Shown: positions 23,106 through 33,822 of the stretch, piece after piece
Position numbering within the stretch: the first letter of the stretch is position 1
How the letters are laid out: each line of letters opens with the position of its first letter
Assembly (NCBI GenBank): GCA_963555705.1
Contig: OY743180.1
Coordinates: 38,844,129 to 38,908,128 of the forward strand
Reading direction: 5' to 3'
DNA length: 64,000 nucleotides
From: Ligustrum vulgare
Lineage: Eukaryota > Streptophyta > Magnoliopsida > Lamiales > Oleaceae
Made by a program: the position numbers and the translations under genes
Notes under the pieces: model-generated
What the model was told of the DNA's origin: nothing
Seen by the model: the letters and a program-made list of their open reading frames with translations, nothing else
Database searches by the model: none

Positions 23106-24426
23106 TAGTCTATAATAACCCTTGACTCCTTCCACGTACCAAATTAAAAAAAAAAAAACATTTTATAGACCAATGGGCATGTTTGGTTGAAGTTGCGTCA
23201 CATCCGAAGACTCTAAAAAGGGAAAAGTCAGGTACAACACTTCCCGAATCTGGTAAGGTATACTGTAATTTTCGACACTGTATGGGGGATTTATTTATCA
23301 CATATGAAGCTATCTTTACAATTTCTCCCCAACATAGTTTTGGAATATTTGAATCAGTTAACGTGCAACTAGTTCTTTCAAGTAAAGTGTGATTTTTCTT
23401 TTAGGATAATCCAGTTTTCAAAGATAGAAGTAGTTTCATCTTCAGATTTCAACAATTGAGTCAAAGACTTCCTAGAATGATCATCAACAATCAGTAGTGT
23501 TCTAAAAGGCACCGTAATGTGCCGCTTAGGCGCGAGGCGTGGACAAAACGCCTCACATCGGGGGTATGTATGTAAAAATGCGTTCAAAATTTTTTTGGTC
23601 TCCTAGGGGCGTTTAATCACACCTAGGCGCCTAAACGTATCTAATCCCGCCTAAAAGCATTTTTTTAAGTTAAAAAATCTATTTTTTTTATATAAAATAT
23701 ATTAATATTTTAAAAATAATTAAAATAATATTAAAAATACGAAACCCATTATGGTTTATATTCTTCGCATTGACACGCCTAAACTTGTGATTCTCGAACT
23801 CGATGCCTCGCAATGTATTACGTCTTTCAGAACATTGACAATCAGTAAGAAATATCTATAGTTAGAGAAAGTATTTATAGGTGCAGAACTCCATAAATCA
23901 CAATGGATATATTCTAAAATATGCGTGGTTTTGTGAATTCCTTTACAAAAGATGATTTATCTTGTTTTCCAATTATACATTCTTCACCTAAAGATATTCT
24001 TTAGAAAACATCTTTTCGAAAAAAAAAAACTTTCTTTGTGAAGAAGTTTAAAACCCTTTTTTCCGTAGATGGCCCTGTCTTTATGCCAAAATTCAGAATT
24101 CTCTTTTAAAACACTTTCAGCAGTGTATGAATTAGGAAGAGGTGTTCTGGTTTTCAAGATATATATGCCATTAGCTTTAGGCGTGAGAGAAATCACAATA
24201 TTGTCTTTGAGAATCCTTGTATGATTTTTCTTGAATATTATTTCATAGCCTTCATCATCAAGAATTCTACCGGAAATAAGATTTCTTTTCAAATAAAGGA
24301 TATATCTAGTCTGATTTATGGATAAGTTATTATTATCAAGTTTAACAAAATTTCACCAATTCCTTTTAATATTACAATTAGAATTATTCCCAAGTTTAAC
24401 AAAACCAAAACAATCAGCATAGAAAT
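23106..24426 (-). pseudogene. Copia Y, left copy: protease-to-integrase segment
   Basis: Minus-strand frames carry, in order, the end of the protease region (NLISGRILDDEGYEI, about 24292-24230), the pre-integrase zinc region (LWHK-like FWHKDR and EKGLKLL-like KKGFKLLH, 24150-24040), CIIGKQDKSSF (about 23980), an integrase core piece (LIVDDHSRK, about 23490), and VINKSPIQ with FRVFGCDA (23300-23180). Typical catalytic residues are obscured by stops and shifts. RT and RNase H are absent to the left. A MITE splits the integrase at 23495-23837. An antisense Athila-like LTR inserted at 24427. Confidence 0.82.
23495..23837. mobile_element. Short hAT- or Mutator-type MITE in copia integrase
   Basis: The flanking duplication ACAATCAG lies at 23487-23494 and 23838-23845 and could extend to 9-10 bases. 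Termini TAGTGTTCTAAAAG and CAATGTTCTGAAAG (right end reversed) are imperfect inverted repeats. The 343-bp body has TAGGCG/CGCCTA words on the left and an AT-rich middle. No protein is present. The duplication length leaves hAT (8) or Mutator (9) open. Confidence 0.8.
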
Positions 24427-24840
24427 TGATGAGTGCTAATCGCAAGTGCATGATATCGCATTCAAGTAATAAAGTGGACCAAAAGTCTGAATTATCATCC
24501 CACAAGGATTATGATTAATTACCGACGTTATTCTAATTTTCGCCTTATTTGAATGAAGATTGAGATTATGGAAAATTAAATGATTAATTTAAATTAAAAG
24601 CAATTAGACAATAAAACAAATTGTGTTTTTAATCAATGAATGAAAAGTTGGGATTTCACGATTTCACATAATCAATACTTTTAATTCCACTGTTCAAGTT
24701 TTAATATACTAATGTGATCAATCGAGTTCACTTATGCATATAAAATTTCCCTCTCGGATTTAAACCAACTCTACCCAATTAGTCAATCGTGTTTCTTGAC
24801 AATAGGTTGTAATGATTAGGTTCATGGAACACGATGACTC

Positions 24841-25290
24841 TGTAAGGATTTTAATCAATCGTGTGGGCTTATATGTGAATTATTGTGTATTGAATAAAAG
24901 ATTATCAAATTTGGTTAAGCCCATTTAAAGTGATCTAATAAGGATTTGGTATATTGGGCTTTAATGAATCTAATTAATGTATGGGCTTTTATGTGTAGAT
25001 ACCAGATCATTACCTAATTTATGATGGGCCGGATTAGGTTAACTGAAAATTCAGTATATAAAGTCGGTTATGGTCCCTGAATCAGACATAGTGTTCATTC
25101 TTTTTGACATCCCATCATCAGAGAGAAAATAAGGACTACCTATTGATTTGGAAGATCCAACCAACCGAATCGTTCATCGTGAATCATATCTGATTAAGGT
25201 ACGCTTCCGCTTCAATTATTAATTCTTGATAATTCAACATGATGATTTTAGATCATAGTTAAATAATTGTCTGTGATAAATTTTCTAACA
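24841..25290 (+). repeat. Copia X 5' LTR
   Basis: It runs from TGTAAGGATT to TTTTCTAACA. CAGTATATAAAG near 25051 is a plausible TATA box for the element promoter, giving a transcript start within the following tens of bases. Confidence 0.92.
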
Positions 25291-25292
25291 AG

Positions 25293-25306
25293 TGGTATCA
25301 GAGCCA
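25293..25306 (+). other. Copia X primer binding site, initiator-Met tRNA
   Basis: TGGTATCAGAGCCA begins two bases after the 5' LTR and exactly matches the usual copia initiator-Met primer site. Confidence 0.95.
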
Positions 25307-27418
25307 ATCATTGTGTTGATTATCAGATATATTTCAAGCGCATATATATGAAACCAAATCGATATTTTACGTGCGTATTTTTATGCGAATAGTGGGCTGA
25401 TTAAATTTCGTGAATTGATAAAATCTGCAAATTCGTTTTCACTATATATCATATATGCATATTTAATTCTGATTTCGAAATAGAACTGGATTAAAATCTG
25501 GACTGCATATATGTTTGTAATGCATGAAATATAGTTTGGGTTGTTTGAAATTGATCTCACGGTTGAAATATGGATGTTTTCGGATTTGGGTATAGATTTT
25601 GCTGTTGAATATGGTGTTTTGAAATCAGTGAGGGTTCGAGTTTGGTCGATTTTGTGGATGAAATCGGTTGTGGTTGAGTTTTGAACGGTTGACTATGGAT
25701 TAAGCCGTCGTGGCAATTGCGATTCGCGACACTGCAGCGCATATGCTGCACGAGGCACTGCAGTCGAGCAGCGCCGGGAATGGCGCTGCGTCGCAAGGAG
25801 GGTCACCGGTGGTGGCGCTGCGGTCTCTGGATTTGGAGACCGCGGCGGCAATTAGGGTTGAGTGAAACCCTAGCTGCTGCGAAAATTAGATTTTGGGCAG
25901 GGGGTTTCACTTGTAAATTTGAAGTCTTGACGGACTCCTTTGCAATTTCTGTAAATTCTGGTTATTTGAACATCAGGTCCTCCAAGGTTATTATGAAATA
26001 ATGTTTAAACCCTAAAGGCTATGGAATTTATAACTAAGCCCCTCAGGTTATAAATTTATTTAAGTCAGGACCTCTCAAGTCCTGGAATTTATAATTAAGC
26101 CCCTAAGGTTATAAATTATTAAAGTTGGGCTTATAAAAGTTCCTGATTTTATATTTTAGCCCCTGAAGTTTGAAAATTTTTTCAATCCAGCCACTAATGT
26201 TTGAAAATTTTCAAAATTGGTCCTTAATGTTTGAAAATTTTCATATTTAGTCGCTAAAGTTTGAAAATGTTCTAATTCAGTCTCCTAACGTTTGAAAATT
26301 TTCTAATATAGCACCTAAAGTTCTGAAATTCTCTAATTTGGTCCCTTAAAGTTTGATTTTTTTTCATTTTTAGTCCCTAAAGTTTGAAAATTTTCATTTT
26401 CAGTCCTTAAAGTTTCCTAATTCACTGTTTTGGACCTTTAAAGTTTGTTTTTCTTTCAAATTGGGACCTAAAGTTTGGAATTTCTATAAATTGGCCAATA
26501 AGGTTTTGGGAAAATTGTAATTTAAGTCCTTCTTTAAGAATATTGCAATTGACTCTCTCAACTTAAGGATTGCTTTATTCTAAAGTTTTGAATTCTATAT
26601 TTCAAATCCTAAAGTCAAATATATATGCAAATCAATGGATTTCAATTTCAAATCTTGGTACATCGGACTCTTTTGAGAGATATAATATTCGAAAGTAAGT
26701 TAGTTGAAACAACATGTTGCCAAAGCAACCTCTCTTGTGGATATTAATTAACTTAGAATATTAGAAGGTATTTGTGTGTGTGTTATTCGTTGCAGATGTT
26801 GATCGGCCAAAAGGAAGGTCAATATTTGGCTCGAATTTCACATGCACCTGTGGTGATAAACACGTGGCAATTATTTGGTTTAACGTGTGACCAATAAATC
26901 GGTCCAAAGAAAGGTTTATTGGTTAACATGTCTTATTGCTAGTGTTTGATCACTACACCAAGGGAAAATTAGGTGTTTGTGTGTTATTTCATGTTGATAT
27001 TGATCTGTCCAAAGGAAGGTCAATATTTGGCCCGAATTTCACATGAACTTGTGGTGATAAATACGTGACGGTTATTTGGTTTTACGTGTGATCAATAAAT
27101 CGGTCCAAAGAAATGTTTGTTGGTTGACATGTCTTACTGTCAGTGTTTGATTACTACACCAAGAGTACCACTTACAAGTTAATATTTCTATCCAAAGACT
27201 AAATATTGATGTTGTGCTAGTTATCTTGTGATGGGCCCTACCATTGTTTGAAAGTATGATTTGCATAATAAGGTATTTATGTGAGCTATTTTATTTAAGT
27301 GTTCTCTATTCGGTTTCAAATTCTTCTAGTAGTATATCTACAAACTCAAATTTAATCCCTGTATTTATGGAACAAACTTCAAGGATCAAAACAAGAACAT
27401 TAACCTTTTGTTGGCTGC
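25307..27418 (+). other. Copia X leader with two repeat blocks
   Basis: There is no gag homology before 27419. A GC-rich patch (25690-25870) is followed by a degenerate minisatellite at about 26030-26530, with units of roughly 34-36 bases built on CCTAAAGTTTGAAAATTTT. A tandem duplication of about 200 bases comes next (about 26767-26970 and 26971-27170), both copies containing CAAAGGAAGGTCAATATTTG-like sequence. The leader is unusually long for a 6.4 kb copia element. Confidence 0.7.
26030..26530 (+). repeat. Minisatellite of CCTAAAGTTTGAAAATT units
   Basis: About fourteen diverged units of 34-36 bases follow the pattern TAGTCCCTAAAGTTTGAAAATTTTCA. They are clearest between 26150 and 26420. 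No ORF spans them. Confidence 0.75.
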
Positions 27419-28170
27419 ATGGATCTAAACCGTGTACTAAGGATTAAGCAACCTGCTCCTCTTACGGATGAAAGTTCATTTAATCAAATGAGGAACTTTG
27501 AGAAGTGGGATTTCTTAAATTACGTGAGTCTCATGATCATTAAGCGCGGCATTCCGGAAGCCTTTAGTGGCATAGTATCTGAGGAGGTAAATGATGCCAA
27601 TGAATTCCTTGCCGAAATTAAGAAACGTTTTGCGAAAAACGATAAGGCTGAAACAAGCACGCTTATGCAAAGCTTGATTTCAATAAAGTATAAAGGCAAT
27701 GGGAAAATAAGGGAGTACATCATGAAGATGTCTCACACTGCTTCAAAACTTAAGGAACTAAAACTCGACTTGTCTAATGACTTGATCGTGCATTTGGGAT
27801 TGATATCGCTTCCTGCACAATATAGTTAATTTAAATTTAGTTATAACTGTCAAAGTAGAAATGTACTCTCAATGAGCTCATTTCATAGTGTGCAAGCTTC
27901 TTGCACAATTCAGTCAATTTAAGGTCAGTTGTAACTATCAAAGGGAGAAATGAACTCTAAATGATCTCATTCTATTTTGTGTGCAAGAGGAAGAAAAGTT
28001 GAAGCAGGACAGAACTGAAAGTGTTCACTTGGCAAACACTTCTAAAGTTAAGGGCAAGAAAACAAATAGAGAAAATAAAGTTGTTAAGGGTTCAGAACAA
28101 AAGAAACCACATAAAAACATTAAGGATTGTTTCTTTTGCCATAACTATGGACATTTGAATAAAGATCATA
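27419..28170 (+). pseudogene. Copia X gag
   Basis: An ATG at 27419 opens 136 codons of a copia gag (UBN2-type capsid fold): MDLNRVL, then NFEKWDFLNYV, IIKRGIPEAFSG, AEIKKRF, KGNGKIREYIMKM, LGLISLPAQYS. Frames are then broken by stops. The sequence continues through a repeated LPAQYSQF-like piece and a Lys-rich stretch to a zinc knuckle at 28128-28169 (CFFCHNYGHLNKDH). There the last Cys is lost, exactly at a deletion junction. The product would be the structural capsid protein. This copy is defective. Confidence 0.85.
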
Positions 28171-30240
28171 CATAATGCCAACTAAAGCAGCTGCTAAAAT
28201 ACCTTATGAGCTTTTGAAAAGCACAAAGCTTAGTCTAAAGCATTTTCACATTTGGGGATGTATAGCTAAGGTTAGGCCTTATAGGCCACATAAAGAAATT
28301 GGACTCCAAAACAGTAAGCAGCTACTTTATTGGTTATTCTGAGCGTTAAAGGGGCTATTAATTTTATGATCCCACACTTTAGTCACTTTTGAAACGGGAA
28401 ATGCAATATTTTTGAGGATGTTGAGTTTGGGGGAGAAATAAGGTTAGATATATTGTCTTTAAGGAAGAAGTTGAGGAAGGATCAGTTTCGATTTCTACTA
28501 TTGCTTTTGACAATGTACAAGTTTCTATGCATGTCATTGATCAAGAAGCATATTCGGAACCTCAACTAGATAATGTTGAAGAACCTCCCATCCAAAATAA
28601 GGTAAATTTCAGAAGTACAAACTCAACAACCTCAATAACTAAAGCCATTAAGGAGATCCATGAGAGAAAGGGAAAAAAATGTTATTCCGGATAATTTAAA
28701 TAGTATTTTTCCAAGAACATAAGGAAATAATGGAATGGTGGAAGATGGTCCAATCAATTCCATCAGGCCATGGAGGGTTCTAACTCTCAAAAGTGTATTG
28801 ATGCCATAAATAAGGAGTATAAGCATATGCAAGACAATAAAGTTTGGGATCTTGTCCCATTACCAGAAGGTACGAAACCCATTGGTCTTAAATGGATTTT
28901 TAAACCAAGAGGGATTTGAAAGGTAATGTGGAAAGATATAAAGTTCGTCTTGTATCTAAATGCTTTACATAGAATGATGGCATTGATTATAAAGAGACTT
29001 TCCCTTTGGTTTCTACGAAAGACTCTTTCAGAAAAGTTAGGTTGTTGCACATTTTGACCTCGAGTTACATCAAATGGATACTAAGGTGGCATTTCTCAAT
29101 GGCAAAATTGATGGGACGATCTATATGGTGCAATCAGAAAACTTTGTGTCAATAGACCCAAAGCAAATGATTTTCAAATTAAAGAAATCCATTTATGTGC
29201 TCAAGCCAGCTTCTCGTTAAGGGTAATACAAATTTCATCAAGTAATTATCTCATTTGGTCTTGAGATTAATGCTGTTGATGGTTGTGTGTATTACAAGTT
29301 CAGTGGGAGTAAGTATATTTTCCTGATCTTGTATGTTGATAACATATTGTTTGCCACTAATGATATAGGATGTCACATAAAATTATGAGATTTTTTGTCA
29401 AGGAATTTTGAGATTAAAAATCTTGGTGACGTCTCTTTTGTATTAGGAATTCAGATACAGCGGGATTGTTCTCGGGGTATTCTTGAATTGTCACAAAAGG
29501 GCTATATCGATAAAGTACTTAAGAGGTTTGGCATGCAAGACAGTAAATCAGGGGACACCCCTATCGCTAAGGGAGACAATTTAGTCTCAACTAATGCCCG
29601 AAGAGTTATCTTGAAGTTAAAGAAATGCAGAGGATCCCATATAGTTCAGTTATAGGGAGTTTGATGTATGCTCAATTTTGTATGCGTTTGGATATTCCAT
29701 ACATTATTGGGATACTAAGGAGATATTTAAGTAACACTGGGATGGATCATTTGGAAAGCAGCCAAACATGGGTTATAAGGTATTTAAAGAAAACAAAAAG
29801 ATTACATGCTCACATATAGAAAATCGGATCAGTAGGAGATCATATGGTATTATGATTCCGATTTTTGCTAGATGCCAAAACAGTAGAAGATCCATATCAG
29901 GCTACATCTATCTGCAAGTTGGAGGAGCTATTTCCGGAAGGAGTGCTTAACAAACACTTTAGCTTCTTTCACTTGGTAGCAGAGTTTGTAGCAATTTTGG
30001 GGGCATCTAATTATGGAACATAGCTTGGAAATTTTGTCACTGGGCTGCATATTCTGTACGGTATAGAAAGACCACTAAGGTTATATTGTGACAATAACTC
30101 AGTAGATTTATATTCCAGTAACAACAGGAGTTCAACTAAGTCAAAATACATTGACATAAGTTCCTGGTTGTGAATGATACAGTTCAGAGTGGACACGTGT
30201 CAATAAGAGCACATTGGGACAAACTCCATAATTACGGATC
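28171..30240 (+). pseudogene. Copia X pol: integrase C-terminus, RT, RNase H
   Basis: It starts abruptly with the integrase C-terminal block (PTKAAAKIPYELL, HIWGCIAKVRPYRPH). Reverse transcriptase pieces follow: DNKVWDLVPLPEG and GLKWIFK near 28830-28900, MDTKVAFLNGKIDG near 29075, YVDNILFA near 29335 where YVDD reads YVDN, and IKNLGDVSFVLGIQI at 29410. RNase H follows (SVIGSLMYAQ, LYCDNNSVDLYSSN, to about 30170). Protease and the DDE core are deleted and at least five frameshifts are present. Confidence 0.85.
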
Positions 30241-30729
30241 CGCTTACTAAGGTATTACCACCCAAGGTCTTTCATGAGCAAACTGCTCACATGGGTGTTG
30301 TATTTCTTAAGGATATTTGGTTTCAGTGGGAGTTTGTATTTTGGGTGCATTAGACACATTTATTGTCCTTTTGGATACAGTTTAAAGTTAAAGTTATTTA
30401 CAGCTGTAAGGTTTCAGGTTTATTATCTCTGAACTCTTTTGAGGATGATCTCACTAAAGTTGGACCAGTTGGAAATAGGCATGTTGAAGATCACAGTACA
30501 TGTAATTTCCATGCTACACATCCATACTTGATCCGTGTCATTCAGTTATGTCGATATACGTGACCATTGATAGGTTTAGTTACGATTAATGTAGCGAAAG
30601 CCGCTTTGATCCTATGTTGATATAATTGATGGACCGGATTGTTTGGGGATGCATTCAGTAATGATAGCAAAATTCTGAGTACTCATAAGGTTATGATTGA
30701 TACACAATTGTAAGGTTACACATATAGCC

Positions 30730-30741
30730 CAAGTGGGAGAT
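30730..30741 (+). other. Copia X polypurine tract
   Basis: AAGTGGGAGAT directly abuts the 3' LTR. This is the usual copia plus-strand primer. Confidence 0.88.
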
Positions 30742-31191
30742 TGTAAGGATTTTAATCAATCGTGTGGGCTTATATGTGAATTATTGTGTATTGAATAAAA
30801 GGCTATCAAATTTGGTTAAGCCCATTTAAAGTGATCTAATAAGGATTTGGTATATTGGGCTTTAATGCATCTAATTAATGTATGGGCTTTTATGTGTAGA
30901 TATCAGGCCATTACCTAATTCATGATGGGCCGGATTAGGTTAACTGGAAATTCAGTATATAAAGTCGGTTATGGTCCCTGAATCAGACGTACTGTTCATT
31001 ATTTTTGACATCCCATCATCAGAGAGAAAATAAGGACTACGTATTGATTTGGAAGATCCAACCAACCGAATCGTTCATCGTGAATCATATCTGATTAAGG
31101 TACGCTTTCGCTTCAATTATTAATTCTTGATAATTCAGCATGATAATTTTAGATCATAGATAAATAATTGTCTGTGATAAATTTTCTAACA
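30742..31191 (+). repeat. Copia X 3' LTR
   Basis: The 450-base partner of 24841-25290, TGTAAGGATT to TTTTCTAACA, followed by the GACTC duplication. Confidence 0.93.
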
Positions 31192-33059
31192 GACTCTATT
31201 TAAGATCGCAATAACAACAAACGTATATCTCTATTGTTCATTTAATTACAGGGTTTTATTCCTAGATTTAGGTCGTTAGCTCACCTTTCAGATTATGAAA
31301 ACAATACATTAAATCAATGAATTAGTGTCCAGTTAATTCATGCATTAATCATAAATAAAATCATCACATGCAATCAATACGTAAAACTTGAACAACGTAA
31401 TTAAAAGTAGAATACTATGCTAAATAGTTAATAGCAACAAATAGTTTAGTTGTTCATCATGAAAATAATAAAAACGCATTAATAATCAAAACTAAATATC
31501 ATGAGTAAGTAAAATTAACAAATAAGAGAACTCTTGCACCAAGAAGTTGTTCCCCATTGCTAATCCTCTATGATCATGCCTTTGCATCCAATTATGATTT
31601 CAAGATCTTGATGAGAGAAACTTGAATTAAACCTGTTGAATATGTGTGCAAAAGGTCCTCAACTCCTAATAGGTTTGGCATGGCCACACAGTTCATTTCT
31701 TCCAACGATATTTTCATCTTTTTTCGGTACGTTTAAGTTGGTCCCTGGACTTTATTTGCACGTGAGTCTTTCATCTTCTGATTGCAACAATTTAGTCCTT
31801 GAACTTTCAAAACACTTCAATTCTTCTTCTTCTTCTTCTTCAGCTAAGCCCTCAAACTCAAATGTCTTCCAATTGTATATTATTCCACTCCATTGCTTTA
31901 TTCTCATGACTTAGGGAATATTTATAAAATGATTAAAAACATAAAATAATTATGTAGAATTTATTCAAGAATAACAATAAATTATCCTAATTTAGGTATA
32001 TGAGTAAGTGCATAAAAGACACTTATCAAAAACCCCAAAATTAGAATTATTTTTAGTCCTCGAACAATGTAGCATGAAATTAATAAATCAAAATAGCAAA
32101 GCAATAATTATTTTTGTCATGTCAACATATTTACTATATGCCTCCATAATTCAAATCAATTTGTACTATAGCATAGAGCTTTGAACAACAAAGTAAAATA
32201 AGTCTCGTTAGATCATGCCAGATTTTCAAGCATGTGTGTGAATAGCCAGTGTCAAACGCCTGCTCATACAAAGATACACTCAACACCTTGTAGCTCATTA
32301 CGCATAATAAAGCTCGAATCCCACATGGTCAACTTATTAGAATCTAATGATTTTCCTTTCATCGCTCATGGATGATCACAACTTACTGCTTTTCTCTCGC
32401 CTCCCTGGTTTTTATCTGTAGTGATTTCTAAACATTTTTCATTGTATTTTTCCACACAAGATAGTAAGAATTAAAAACATGCATGCACAACAGATCAATG
32501 GTAAGTAATCCATAATTCTACACCTTTAATCTTCACAGTTTCAGTCAACAAGGCTTAAACCATACAATTTTATTTTATGGACGACTTTTTCTTTTCTTTT
32601 TCTTTTATGTCCTTATCTCTTACCATCTTTGTACAATACTTTTCTTATTTTCATTCTATGTGACCCCTTTAGCGAGTTTGGAGTAGGTGACTCCCAAGCC
32701 AGACGACATTAGAGCACAAAGTTCAAAAAACCCCTCAAACTTAATAACTCGAGTCACAAAGTTGAAAAAGAAAAGTTTAATGATATTTGATTGTATTATG
32801 TGTAAGTCCACTCTCCCTTAAGCTTTCTAATTGATCCATGTAATGAGTTTTGAGCTGATAACTCCCAATTCAATTGAATTTAAGATAATAGGTTTCAATA
32901 GGAGTGGCAACTGGGCGGGTTCAGGGTGGGATGCTAATCCCCATCCCCGCCCCATCGAAGATTTATCATCCCCATCCCCACTTCGTCCCCATCTAAATAG
33001 AGACAGGGTGAGGATCGGATGGAACAGAGATGCCCATAATCCTCATTTATATCCCAGTT

Positions 33060-33061
<2 letters not shown>

Positions 33062-33096
<35 letters not shown>
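33062..33096. repeat. (TA)n microsatellite left of Cassandra
   Basis: A near-perfect TA run inside the hAT MITE. Its continuation lies at 33780-33819 on the other side of Cassandra. Confidence 0.95.
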
Positions 33097-33098
<2 letters not shown>

Positions 33099-33170
33099 CT
33101 AGGCCAAGAAAGCTTAAAAGATTTGATAGGTACTACTCATACCAACAATGTGCACCTTCTTTTTCTAAAG

Positions 33171-33258
33171 TCCATCGTTAGAAACTCCACAGTTAAGCGT
33201 GCTTGTCTTGGACCAATTCATGTATGGGTGACCTCCTGAGAAGTTTTCTCCGGGAGCG
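33171..33258 (+). pseudogene. 5S rRNA-derived segment in Cassandra 5' LTR
   Basis: The segment aligns with the middle and 3' part of plant 5S rRNA. AGTTAAGCGTGCTTG (33191-33205) is the 5S box A region, and ATGGGTGACCTCCTGAG (33224-33240) is the box C region. These are internal RNA polymerase III promoter elements. The flanking 5S sequence is diverged, so this is not a functional 5S gene. Confidence 0.85.
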
Positions 33259-33501
33259 TGTGAGTGAGGATAAAGTATGCTGAAAAGACTCGTGTTGGTA
33301 TAGTGGTGATAGTACGCCATCATCTAACGCCCGGGATAGCCTGTTAAGTGGGACCTGGGTCATTACAAATGGTATCAGAACCTGTCGCCAGCCGGCAATC
33401 GGGAACTAAGTGCTACGCTATAGGGCGGGAGCCACATCTAGAATCCCAACGCCTAGAAATAGAAGCATGACGAGGACGTTGCGAGTCTAACGGGGGCTGA
33501 T

Positions 33502-33778
33502 TGTAACACCCCAGGCCAAGAAAGCTTAAAATATTTGATAGGTACTACTCATACCAATAAGGTGCACCTTCTTTTCTGGAAGTCCATCGTTAGAAACTTC
33601 ACAGTTAAGCGTGCTTGACTTGGAGCAATTCTGGGATGGGTGACCTCCTGAGAAGTTTTCTTGGGGAGCGTTCGAGTGAGGACAAAGTATGCTGAAAAGA
33701 CTCGTGTTGGTATAGTGAGGACAGCACGCCGTCATCTAACGGTCGGGATAGCCCGTTAAGTGGGAATCGGGTCGTTAC

Positions 33779-33779
<1 letters not shown>
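33502..33779 (+). repeat. Cassandra 3' LTR with second 5S-like segment
   Basis: It runs TGTAACACCC to GGTCGTTACA, 278 bases. Box A (AGTTAAGCGTGCTTG, 33603-33617) is unchanged from the 5' LTR and box C lies at 33635-33652. Confidence 0.9.

Positions 33780-33819
<40 letters not shown>
33780..33819. repeat. (TA)n microsatellite right of Cassandra
   Basis: A TA run of about 40 bases. Together with the left tract it shows that Cassandra inserted into, or expanded, a TA repeat. Confidence 0.95.

Positions 33820-33822
<3 letters not shown>

Larger units (their letters stand above)
24841..31191 (+). mobile_element. Copia X: Ty1/copia element with intact borders, degenerate genes
   Basis: LTRs of 450 bases (24841-25290 and 30742-31191) are flanked by the perfect duplication GACTC (24836-24840 and 31192-31196). 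Primer site and polypurine tract are in place. I count about 16 differences between the LTRs (roughly 3.6%). The interior has a 2.1 kb leader, a gag gene, and a pol lacking protease and the integrase core. Frameshifts elsewhere make it non-autonomous. Gag is related to that of copia Y. Confidence 0.93.
24427..32028 (-). repeat. 3' LTR of the antisense Athila-like element, split by copia X
   Basis: The LTR is 24427-24840 plus 31197-32028, with the five bases GACTC duplicated at the copia X insertion. Left end TGATGAGTGC and right end ACTTATCA are the reverse of the TGATAAGTGC family at 12824. A (TTC)n run sits at 31820-31841. It is shorter than its relative at 48360-49862 because a block present there near 49255-49440 is missing. 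Confidence 0.85.
33094..33779 (+). mobile_element. Cassandra TRIM retrotransposon carrying 5S rRNA sequence
   Basis: Two direct LTRs (about 33094-33367 and 33502-33779) flank a 134-base interior with no protein. An initiator-Met primer site (TGGTATCAGAACCTG, 33370-33384) follows the first LTR, and a purine-rich CGGGGGCTGA (33491-33500) precedes the second. Each LTR contains a 5S rRNA-like segment, which identifies Cassandra. Both sides are (TA)n, so the target duplication cannot be resolved. The first dozen bases of the 5' LTR have decayed into the TA tract. Confidence 0.92.

Noticed and set aside
33171..33258. A 5S rRNA gene
   Set aside because: The match covers only the middle and 3' part, is diverged, occurs in both LTRs of a TRIM element, and is the known content of Cassandra.
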